In this document: piece after piece, positions 5,888 to 12,310 of the stretch
Layout: each line of letters begins with the position of its first letter
Numbering within the stretch: position 1 is the first letter of the stretch
Assembly (NCBI GenBank): GCA_030446945.1
Contig: JAUJMI010000016.1
Coordinates: 7,357 to 20,741, forward strand
Direction of reading: 5' to 3'
From: Longimicrobium sp.
GTDB lineage: Bacteria; Gemmatimonadota; Gemmatimonadetes; Longimicrobiales; Longimicrobiaceae
Length of the DNA stretch: 13,385 nt
The notes under the pieces: model-generated
What the model was told of the DNA's origin: nothing
Databases searched by the model: none
Seen by the model: only the letters and a program-made list of their open reading frames with translations
Position numbers and translations under genes: made by a program

Positions 5888-7129
5888 ATGCGAACTCACT
5901 TCAGGGCGCTCCGCGACGAGCGCGGCGTCGCGCTCCCGCTGGCGATGATCGGGCTGGTGGTGGTGTCCATCCTGGTCACGGCAGCGCTGGTCAGCTCCTC
6001 CACCGACCTCGCCATCAGCAGCGCGCAGCAGGACGCCACGCGCGGCGTCTACAACGCCGAGGAGGCGCTGGAGACCACCGTCAGCCGGATCGACGTTGCG
6101 CTCCGTGCGGACTCGTTCACCGCGCCCTCCACGGCGATGGTGCCGAGCCCGTTCAACCTGGCCAGCGGCGGCACCGGCAGCAACACCATCCGCCAGCTCT
6201 ACCGGCGCAACCCGGTGACCGACGCCGATGGGAACCGCACCGACGGGCGCGCCGTGTACTGCATCACCGCGGCGCCCGTGCGCTCCGGCGGGCGCTCGAG
6301 CCGCACGCTGGGCGCGTTCCTCCAGCTCGAGCTCGCCCCCGACCAGCTCAACCTCAACATCAAGGGTGCGGGTTCCTTCGGCGGCAACGTGGAAGTGAAG
6401 GGTAGCGCCACCATCACGGGGCAGGCGCAGGACGTGTCGCTGTGCGGGACCGCGGGGGAGGTGCCGGCCATCGAGACCTCCAAGGAGGGGAGCGTCACCC
6501 GGAGTGGCAACTCCGTGGACCTGGTGGGAGGGACCCGCCAGACCGACGAGACCAAGGCGGAGTTCCAGGCCCGCATCCTCGGCGGCAAGACGCCGATGCA
6601 GGTGGCGAGGCAGGCGCACATCAAGTTCGGGCCGCTCCTCACCCGCGAGCGCACCTTCCCCAACAACTTCAAGGCGAGCTCGACCGTTCCCCGGGACTCG
6701 GTCGCCAACTGGGGGTGCCCGGCATCCCTGGGTGTCCTCTGCGTCGGGAGCAGCCAGGACACGTCGTACTACCCCACCATCGGGATCGACGCGCAGGGCG
6801 GGCAGGTGGACCTGCAGGGAGACCACGGACAGGGAGTGCTGGTGGTGGTGAACGGCGGGCTCAAGATCTCCGGCAACTTCAAGTTCAAGGGGATCATCCT
6901 GGTGGAGGGCGCGCTGGACGTGACCGGCACCGTCACGGTGGTGGGCGCAGTGGTGGGGCTCAATACGATCACGGTCGCCAAGGTGGACGAGAACAACGAC
7001 CTCGCCGGCACCATGAACATCACCTTCGACCCGTGCGTCAACCGGCGCGCGCAGCAGTCGTTCAACGACGCCAACCCCCGCTTCATCCTCCGCCGTCCCC
7101 CGCACGGCTGGTTCGAGGTGGTGCGGTAG
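5888..7129 (+). CDS. Large PilX/GspK-like pilus assembly protein with glycine-rich beta-repeat C-terminus
   Basis: A 413-residue protein. The N-terminus DERGVALPLAMIGLVVVSIL resembles PilX/GspK-type signals: G13 would be the last leader residue, and position +5 is Leu, not Glu. A helix with SSTDLAISSAQQDATRGVYNAEEALE follows, with the NAEEALE motif typical of PilX. The C-terminal half has repeating beta-like strands, such as LNLNIKGAGSFGGNVEVKG (about 154-172), VDLQGDHGQGVLVVVNGG and ISGNFKFKGIILVEGALDVT, suggesting a right-handed beta-helix or bactofilin-like fold. It is much longer than classical PilX. Six or so Cys residues lie in this part. GAGGCG at 5875-5880 may be the ribosome binding site. 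It closes the minor-pilin operon. I infer a pilus-tip role. Confidence 0.75.
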   Translation: MRTHFRALRDERGVALPLAMIGLVVVSILVTAALVSSSTDLAISSAQQDATRGVYNAEEALETTVSRIDVALRADSFTAPSTAMVPSPFNLASGGTGSNTIRQLYRRNPVTDADGNRTDGRAVYCITAAPVRSGGRSSRTLGAFLQLELAPDQLNLNIKGAGSFGGNVEVKGSATITGQAQDVSLCGTAGEVPAIETSKEGSVTRSGNSVDLVGGTRQTDETKAEFQARILGGKTPMQVARQAHIKFGPLLTRERTFPNNFKASSTVPRDSVANWGCPASLGVLCVGSSQDTSYYPTIGIDAQGGQVDLQGDHGQGVLVVVNGGLKISGNFKFKGIILVEGALDVTGTVTVVGAVVGLNTITVAKVDENNDLAGTMNITFDPCVNRRAQQSFNDANPRFILRRPPHGWFEVVR

Positions 7130-7152
7130 CAGATCGGTGGCAGACCGCATCC

Positions 7153-7181
7153 TTGACGCCGCACCGGGAGCGACGTACACT
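7153..7181 (+). promoter_or_regulatory. Sigma70-type promoter for pilMNOPQ
   Basis: TTGACG (7153-7158) and TACACT (7176-7181) are separated by exactly 17 nt, close to the consensus TTGACA/TATAAT at ideal spacing. It starts 23 nt after the PilX-like gene ends and gives a 5' untranslated region of about 85 nt before pilM. No other spot in the window matches this well. Confidence 0.65.
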
Positions 7182-7190
7182 TCGGTGTAC
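7175..7190. promoter_or_regulatory. Dyad GTACAC-TTCG-GTGTAC overlapping the pilM promoter -10
   Basis: A perfect 6-bp inverted repeat with a TTCG centre covers the -10 hexamer and the predicted transcription start. In DNA it could be an operator half-site pair. In RNA it would be an extra-stable UUCG-capped stem, which could end transcripts arriving from the PilX-like gene, but there is no U-tract. The function is not known. Confidence 0.4.
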
Positions 7191-7272
7191 CCTCCCACAA
7201 CTCCACCCCGTCACACCCGCTGCGCCGCGTAGCTCGCCGGTGCGCCTACGGACCCTCGTTTCCAAAAGCAGC

Positions 7273-8319
7273 ATGGTTTCCTTCCTCCGCCGCAACAAGA
7301 GCACGGTGGGCCTCGACATCGGCAGCGGCTACGTGAAGCTGGCCGTGATCGACCATTCCGGCGCCGAGCCCGAGCTGGTCCACATCTCCCACACCCCGCT
7401 GATGGCCGACGCCATCGTGGAGGGTGAGGTGATGGACCCGCAGATCGTCGTGCAGACGGTGCAGTCGCTCCTCACCACGGCGGGGGTGAAGCCGAAGACG
7501 CTCGTCGCGTCGGTGGGTGGCCGCGACGTGATGGTGAAGAAGATCCAGATGGACCGGATGAAGGAGGCCGACGCCCGCGAGGTGATCCGCTGGGAGGCCG
7601 AGCAGTACGTTCCCTACGACATGGAGAGCGTGCAGCTGGACTTCCAGATCGTGGACCCGCTGAGCGACGGCCTGCAGATGAACGTGCTCCTCGTTGCCGC
7701 CAAGCGCGAGGTGATCGAGCAGCGGGTGGGGCTGCTGCGCGACGCGGGGCTGGCCGCCACCGTGGTGGACGTGGACGCCTGCGCGCTGCACAACGCCTTC
7801 GAGTACAACTACCCGGAGGCGATGGACGGGATCTGCGCCCTGGTGAACGTGGGGCACGAGATCTCTACGGTCAACGTGCTGCAGGAGGGCGCGCTGGTGC
7901 TGACGCGCGACATCCCCTTCGGCTCGCGCCGGCTGCGGGAGGATCTGCGCCGCCGCCACGGGCTGACGGTGGAAGAGGCGGAGGCGGTGCTGGAGGGGCG
8001 CTCCCCGCGCGCCGCCGAGTTCCGCGAGCTGCTGGACGAGGGGTGCGAGGAGCTGGCCGTGGGGATCGAGCGCGCCGTGGCCTTTCTCTCCGCCAGCGAG
8101 GTGGGCGGCGGACTTTCGCGGGTGTACCTGAGCGGCGGGTCGTCGCGCATTCCCGGGCTGGTGGAGGTGGTGTCCGGGCGCCTGCGCACCCGCACCGAGC
8201 TGGCCTCGCCGCTCCAGCGCCTGCGGGTGCGCAGCGGCGCGGGCACCTTCTTCCCCGTAGACGAGCTGGCCCCCATGCTGATGCTGGCCGTGGGGCTCGC
8301 CCTGCGCGGCGCCAACTAG
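7273..8319 (+). CDS. pilM: Type IV pilus assembly protein PilM
   Basis: A 348-residue cytoplasmic actin-like ATP-binding protein of normal PilM length. The N-terminal phosphate-1 motif VGLDIGSGYVKLAVI (12-26) and the C-terminal adenosine-type motif VYLSGGSSRIPGL (about 284-296) are both present. Between them lie EVIRWEAEQYVPYDMESVQLDFQ (split between about 97 and 119), a hallmark of PilM, and the NVGHEISTVNVLQEG strand pair. PilM forms a ring on the inner face of the membrane by binding the N-terminal tail of PilN, and links the motor to the envelope complex. ATG 7273 was chosen because the protein then starts just before the family's conserved motif. No clear Shine-Dalgarno sequence precedes it. 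It heads the pilMNOPQ operon behind a good promoter. Confidence 0.95.
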   Translation: MVSFLRRNKSTVGLDIGSGYVKLAVIDHSGAEPELVHISHTPLMADAIVEGEVMDPQIVVQTVQSLLTTAGVKPKTLVASVGGRDVMVKKIQMDRMKEADAREVIRWEAEQYVPYDMESVQLDFQIVDPLSDGLQMNVLLVAAKREVIEQRVGLLRDAGLAATVVDVDACALHNAFEYNYPEAMDGICALVNVGHEISTVNVLQEGALVLTRDIPFGSRRLREDLRRRHGLTVEEAEAVLEGRSPRAAEFRELLDEGCEELAVGIERAVAFLSASEVGGGLSRVYLSGGSSRIPGLVEVVSGRLRTRTELASPLQRLRVRSGAGTFFPVDELAPMLMLAVGLALRGAN

Positions 8320-8342
8320 CGCCGGCCTCCGAACGAACCTCC

Positions 8343-8364
8343 GCCCCGCGCGCCGCGCCGGGGC
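8343..8364 (+). other. GC hairpin between pilM and pilN
   Basis: GCCCCG (8343-8348) pairs with CGGGGC (8359-8364) around a 10-nt loop, in the 69-nt gap between pilM and pilN. There is no U-tract, so it is unlikely to terminate transcription. It could affect mRNA stability or PilN dosage. Confidence 0.3.
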
Positions 8365-8388
8365 ACCGCCGAACGCCCGGGTACACCC

Positions 8389-9102
8389 TTGATCCAGATC
8401 AACCTTCTCCCCGGCGGCACGCCGAAGCGCGCCTCCGCCGCGCGTGGAGCCCGCACACCGTCGCTGCCCCTGCTGGGGGGCGATCCGCGCGTGGCCGGCG
8501 TGGGGCTCGCGGCCCTGCTCCTGGTGATCCTCGCCGGGTTCGGGTGGTGGAAGACCGGCGCCGCGCGAACGGAGCTGCAGGCCAGCGTGGACCGCGAGAT
8601 GGCCGACTCGGTGCGCCTGGCCCGCACCATCTCGCTGATGGAAACGCTGGACGCGCGCCGCGACACCATCGAGAACAAGATCTCGGTGATCCGCAGCGTG
8701 GACGGGCGCCGCTACGTGTGGCCGCACCTGATGGACGAGGTGAGCCGCGCGGTTCCCCCGTTCACCTGGCTCACCAAGCTCGCTACCACCGACGACGCCG
8801 AGGCCGCCCCGGCGCCCGCCCCCGCGGACACGGCGAAAAGGGACTCCGGCGCGCGGGTCGCGCCCCCCGAGCCGGAGGGGCCCGCCTTCTCCCTGGAGGG
8901 AGCCGCCGGCTCCACGCAGGCGCTGACGCGCTTCATGAAGAACCTGGAGCTGTCGCCGATGATCCGCGACGTCGCGCTGGTGACCAGCGAGCAGACGACC
9001 ACCGAGGGGCGAACGTACCTGAAGTTCACCCTGGAAGCGCGCTACGAGCAGCCGGACTCGTCGCTTCTGGAGATCGTACCTGTCCTTCCCTCCGGGCGCT
9101 GA
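8389..9102 (+). CDS. pilN: Type IV pilus inner-membrane protein PilN
   Basis: A 237-residue protein beginning MIQINLLPGG. INLLP is the conserved cytoplasmic motif of PilN that inserts into a groove of PilM. A single membrane span lies at about 35-54 (VAGVGLAALLLVILAGFGWW), followed by a coiled-coil-like stretch (about 57-100) and a periplasmic fold. An Ala/Pro-rich insertion at about 135-164 (AEAAPAPAPADTAKRD) splits the periplasmic domain and is longer than usual. The start codon is TTG 8389. It is chosen because INLLP must be near the N-terminus and no ATG or GTG fits. No clear ribosome binding site is visible. PilO starts 3 nt after its stop. PilN and PilO pair through their periplasmic domains. 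Confidence 0.92.
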   Translation: MIQINLLPGGTPKRASAARGARTPSLPLLGGDPRVAGVGLAALLLVILAGFGWWKTGAARTELQASVDREMADSVRLARTISLMETLDARRDTIENKISVIRSVDGRRYVWPHLMDEVSRAVPPFTWLTKLATTDDAEAAPAPAPADTAKRDSGARVAPPEPEGPAFSLEGAAGSTQALTRFMKNLELSPMIRDVALVTSEQTTTEGRTYLKFTLEARYEQPDSSLLEIVPVLPSGR

Positions 9103-9105
9103 GCC

Positions 9106-9729
9106 ATGGCACTACCTCCCCTGGACCCGCAGCTTCGCCGCAACCTGATGCTGGGTGGGGTGATGGTGGCCCTGCTGGGCTACCTCTTCTACGACTACGT
9201 GTACGCGCCGCGTCGCGCGGAGGTGGACGCGCTCCGCACCCGCGTGGAGGAGCTGGAGACGCGCAATTCCGCGGCCCGCGCCCTCACCCGCGGCGTGGGG
9301 ACGGACGTGGAGGGGACGCTCGCCACGTACCGCCGGCAGCTGGAGGCGGTGGAGGGGCTGATCCCCTCCGGCGAGGAGCTCCCGGACCTGCTGGACGCCA
9401 TCTCGGCCGAGGCGCAGCGCACCAGCGTGGAGATCGCGCTGATCCAGCCCAGCGGCGCCACCCAGGAGGAGTACTACACCCGCCGCGCGTACGACATGGC
9501 GGTGGTGGGGCGCTACCACGACGTGGGCGACTTCCTGACGCGGGTGGCCTCGCTCCCGCGCATCGTGACGCCGCTGAACCTGACGCTGGCGCCCACCGGG
9601 GCGGCGGGCGGCACGGGGGCGGCGTCCAACCCCGGCGCGGCCGACGCCGTCCGGGTGGAGGCGCGCTTCTCCATCGAGACCTACGTGATCCCCAGCACGC
9701 CGACGGAAAATGAGAAACCCGCGGAGTAG
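9106..9729 (+). CDS. pilO: Type IV pilus inner-membrane protein PilO
   Basis: A 207-residue bitopic membrane protein. A short cytoplasmic N-terminus is followed by a membrane span at about 14-31 (LMLGGVMVALLGYLFYDY), then a coiled coil (about 35-85, rich in Arg/Glu heptads, with VDALRTRVEELETRN), then the PilO ferredoxin-like domain with TRRAYDMAVVGRYHDVGDFL and ASLPRIVTPLNLTL. This last pair of motifs is the family signature. PilO dimerises with PilN and contacts PilP. ATG 9106 lies 3 nt after pilN. The end overlaps pilP by 20 nt. Length and order are as expected for a pilMNOPQ operon. Confidence 0.93.
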   Translation: MALPPLDPQLRRNLMLGGVMVALLGYLFYDYVYAPRRAEVDALRTRVEELETRNSAARALTRGVGTDVEGTLATYRRQLEAVEGLIPSGEELPDLLDAISAEAQRTSVEIALIQPSGATQEEYYTRRAYDMAVVGRYHDVGDFLTRVASLPRIVTPLNLTLAPTGAAGGTGAASNPGAADAVRVEARFSIETYVIPSTPTENEKPAE

Positions 9730-10411
9730 GGCCGCCCTCGCGGCCGCGGCGCTGGCGCTGGGGCTCGCCGCCCCGGCCGCCGCGCAGCCCGCGGCGCACG
9801 CCGACTCGGCGGTGCGCCCCATCGAGAACTACCGCCGCGAGGTGTTCCGCTACCAGCGGGGCGGCCGCCCGGACCCCTTCCAGCCGCTGCTGAGCGCGGC
9901 CGACCTGGGGTACCGCGTGGAAGACCTGCGGCTGGCCTCCATCATCTACTCGCCCAACCCGCGGCAGTCGATCGCCGTCTTCACGGTGGGCGACAGCGCC
10001 GGCCGCCACCGCCTGCGCACGGGCCAGCGCCTGGGCTCCATCATGGTGCTGGCCATCCACCCGCGCCGCGTGGACGTGCAGGTGAACGACTTCGGGGTTG
10101 CGCGGGTGCAGAGCCTCACTTTCCAGCGCACGGCGCGCGCGATCGCGCCCGGCCCCGGCGCGGGCGCCGCGACCGCTCCCGGGGCGACGGCGTCGCAGCC
10201 GGTGATCATCCAGGCCCCGGCACCCGCCGCCCCCGCCGCGCCTACGGGCCCGCTGCGCCGCGGCGGGCAGCGCAGGCCGGAGCAGCCCGGTGCGCAGCCG
10301 GGCGCCGCCCAGCAGCCGCAGGCGCCGCCCCGCACGCAGCAGCAGCCCCGAACGCAGCCGCGGGGCAGCGGCGCCACGCTGGCGCGCCCTTCGACCGCGC
10401 AGACTCCCTGA
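9710..10411 (+). CDS. pilP: PilP-like pilus assembly protein with Pro/Gln-rich tail
   Basis: A 233-residue exported protein. Residues 1-26 form a Sec signal peptide (AALAAAALALGLAAPAAAQ). It has no lipobox cysteine, unlike many PilP proteins. The family motif YRREVFRYQRGGRPDPFQP (41-59), with DPF at 55-57, leads into a beta domain (about 63-140) containing LRTGQRLGSIMVLAIHPRRV. The last 90 residues (about 145-233) are low-complexity and rich in Ala, Pro, Gln and Arg, probably disordered. PilP connects PilN/PilO to the secretin. The identity rests on position between pilO and pilQ and on the DPF/beta pattern. The start overlaps the end of pilO by 20 nt. Confidence 0.82.
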   Translation: MRNPRSRAALAAAALALGLAAPAAAQPAAHADSAVRPIENYRREVFRYQRGGRPDPFQPLLSAADLGYRVEDLRLASIIYSPNPRQSIAVFTVGDSAGRHRLRTGQRLGSIMVLAIHPRRVDVQVNDFGVARVQSLTFQRTARAIAPGPGAGAATAPGATASQPVIIQAPAPAAPAAPTGPLRRGGQRRPEQPGAQPGAAQQPQAPPRTQQQPRTQPRGSGATLARPSTAQTP

Positions 10412-10454
10412 ATCTCCGCCGACGACCCCAAGCTCCCCCACAAGGACTTTCACC

Positions 10455-12275
10455 ATGAGACGTCATCTAGCCGCCGCGCTCATCCCGGCGCTGCTGGCCT
10501 CCGCGGCCCCCGGCGTGGCCGCGGCGGACCCGGCGGAAAGCAGCCCTTCCGCGCCGCGCGGCGCGGACGGCAGCATCTCGGCGCTGCGCCTGGAGGGGCG
10601 CGGCGGGCGCACCGAGCTCACCGTGGAGATCACGGGGGGCGAGGTCACCTACGAGCACTTCCGCCTTTCCGGGCCTCCCCGGGTGGTGGTGGACATCCGC
10701 GGTGCCCGCAGCGACCTGCCTTCCAACCGCTACGACGGGATCCACCGCGGCGGCGTGTCGGCCGTGCGCACCAGCCAGCACGCCGCCGACGTGGTGCGCG
10801 TGGTGGTGGACCTGGTGCGCGACGCCCAGTACACGGTGGAGCAGGTGCCCGAGGGGGTGCGCATCGCCATCGCCGCCGGCGCGCCGGAGTTCCAGGCGTG
10901 GCGCAGCGGCGGCTCCGCGGCGGCCCCGCGCGTGGCCGCGGAGGCGGCGATCCCGCGGCAGCAGGAACCCCGCCAGCAGCCGCGCCAGCAGCGTCCGCAA
11001 CAGCGCGCGCGTCCCATATCGGTGACGTTCGAGAACACGGACATGCGCGAGGTGCTGGCCTCCTTCGCCGAGCTCACCGGCCGCTCCATCGTGCCGGGCG
11101 CCGAGGTGGGGGGGATCGCGGTGGACTACGTGGCCTTTGACAACCAGCCGTGGGACGAGGCGCTCCGCGCGCTCCTGCAGGCGTACGGGCTGGCGGCCGA
11201 AGAGCAGGGTACGGGGATCATCCGCGTCGACAAGATCGAGAACCTCGCCAACCGCGAGCGGAACGAGCCGCTGGTGACGCGCACCTTCCGCATCAACTAC
11301 GTGCCGGTGGAGGAGATGAGGTCCACGCTGGAGCCGCTCACCAGCGAGCGCGGCACCGTGTCCGTCAACCCCACCACCAACACGCTCATCGCCACCGACA
11401 TCGCGTCGATCATCAACGACTTCGGGCGCCTGGTGGAGCAGCTGGACGTGCGCACGCCGCAGGTGGCGATCCGCGCCAAGATCGTCTTCGTCAACCGGAC
11501 GGACGCGGAGGAGCTGGGCGTCACGTACGACCTCAAGGACTCGCGCGGCAACTCGCTGAACCAGCTCACCTCGGTGCCGGACCCGCAGAACCCGGAGCAG
11601 CTCACCAACACCAACCTGGTGTCGCTGGGCGGCAGCTCCATCGCGGCGCTGGGGAACGCCAACCAGCGCGTGACCTCGCCGGCGCTGCAGGTGCTCACCT
11701 CGCTGGTGCTGGGGCGCTACACGCTGATCGCCTTCCTGGAGGCGCTGCAGTCGGCGGAGCTATCGGACGTGCAGGCGGCTCCCACGGTGACCGTGTCCAG
11801 CAACCACGAAGCCTCCATCTGGGTGGGCGAGCGCACCCCCATCCGCGTGGTGGACGTGGGCGGCGGCGGCGGGGCTGGCGGGGGTGGCGGCGTGGGCGGT
11901 GCCGCCACGGCCCGCGCGACGGCGCAGCTGGTGGAGACCGGCATCCGGCTGATCGTGACCCCGCAGGTGACCTCCGACCGGCGCGTGCTGCTGACGCTGC
12001 ACGCGGAGCGCTCCAGCGCGGCGGCCGCGGCCACCGAGATCGGCGTGCAGTTCCTGCAGCAGCAGGGCCAGACGCGCGTGATGGTGCGTGACGGCGAGAC
12101 GGCGGTCATCGCCGGACTCACCGTGACCGAGGTGACGCGCAACCGGATCGGCATCCCCTTCCTCATGGACATCCCCTTCCTGGGCGTCCTCTTCCGCCGG
12201 AGCAGCGACCGCGAGGTAAAGCGCGACCTGCTGATCATGGTCACGCCGCACATCGCGGACGAGAGCGCTTCGTGA
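10455..12275 (+). CDS. pilQ: Type IV pilus secretin PilQ
   Basis: A 606-residue outer-membrane channel subunit. A signal peptide (1-24) is followed by one AMIN domain (about 38-142), a Gln/Arg-rich linker (about 168-187), an STN/N0 domain (about 188-245), one NolW/N1 domain (about 275-338) and the secretin barrel (about 410-600). Secretin hallmarks are VSVNPTTNTLIATD (302-315), SAELSDVQAAPTVTVSSNHE (443-462) and IPFLMDIPFLGVLF (567-580), ending DLLIMVTPHI. A run of glycines (469-482) replaces the usual loop between two secretin strands. The protein is shorter than classical PilQ, with a single AMIN domain. AAGGAC, 7 nt before ATG 10455, is the ribosome binding site. PilQ forms the gated pore through which the pilus leaves. 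Confidence 0.95.
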   Translation: MRRHLAAALIPALLASAAPGVAAADPAESSPSAPRGADGSISALRLEGRGGRTELTVEITGGEVTYEHFRLSGPPRVVVDIRGARSDLPSNRYDGIHRGGVSAVRTSQHAADVVRVVVDLVRDAQYTVEQVPEGVRIAIAAGAPEFQAWRSGGSAAAPRVAAEAAIPRQQEPRQQPRQQRPQQRARPISVTFENTDMREVLASFAELTGRSIVPGAEVGGIAVDYVAFDNQPWDEALRALLQAYGLAAEEQGTGIIRVDKIENLANRERNEPLVTRTFRINYVPVEEMRSTLEPLTSERGTVSVNPTTNTLIATDIASIINDFGRLVEQLDVRTPQVAIRAKIVFVNRTDAEELGVTYDLKDSRGNSLNQLTSVPDPQNPEQLTNTNLVSLGGSSIAALGNANQRVTSPALQVLTSLVLGRYTLIAFLEALQSAELSDVQAAPTVTVSSNHEASIWVGERTPIRVVDVGGGGGAGGGGGVGGAATARATAQLVETGIRLIVTPQVTSDRRVLLTLHAERSSAAAAATEIGVQFLQQQGQTRVMVRDGETAVIAGLTVTEVTRNRIGIPFLMDIPFLGVLFRRSSDREVKRDLLIMVTPHIADESAS

Positions 12276-12278
12276 CCT

Positions 12279-12306
12279 GTTCCCCGCAGGACCGCTAGCG
12301 GGGAAC
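12279..12306 (+). terminator. Hairpin after pilQ (possible terminator or RBS-masking stem)
   Basis: A perfect 9-bp stem pairs GTTCCCCGC (12279-12287) with GCGGGGAAC (12298-12306), with a 10-nt loop, beginning 3 nt after the pilQ stop. It is followed by TTCGGTG, not a U-tract. The 3' arm contains GCGGGGAA, the only purine-rich stretch before the GTG at 12311, so the stem may limit translation of the next gene instead of ending transcription. Confidence 0.4.
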
Positions 12307-12310
12307 TTCG

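Noticed and set aside
5864..7198. 444-residue antisense reading frame opposite the PilX-like gene
   Set aside because: It mirrors the codon pattern of the sense gene and has no recognisable domain. The sense gene fits the pilin operon.
7246..8727. 493-residue antisense reading frame opposite pilM/pilN
   Set aside because: It is a His/Ala/Gly/Arg-rich shadow of two well-supported genes, produced by high GC content.
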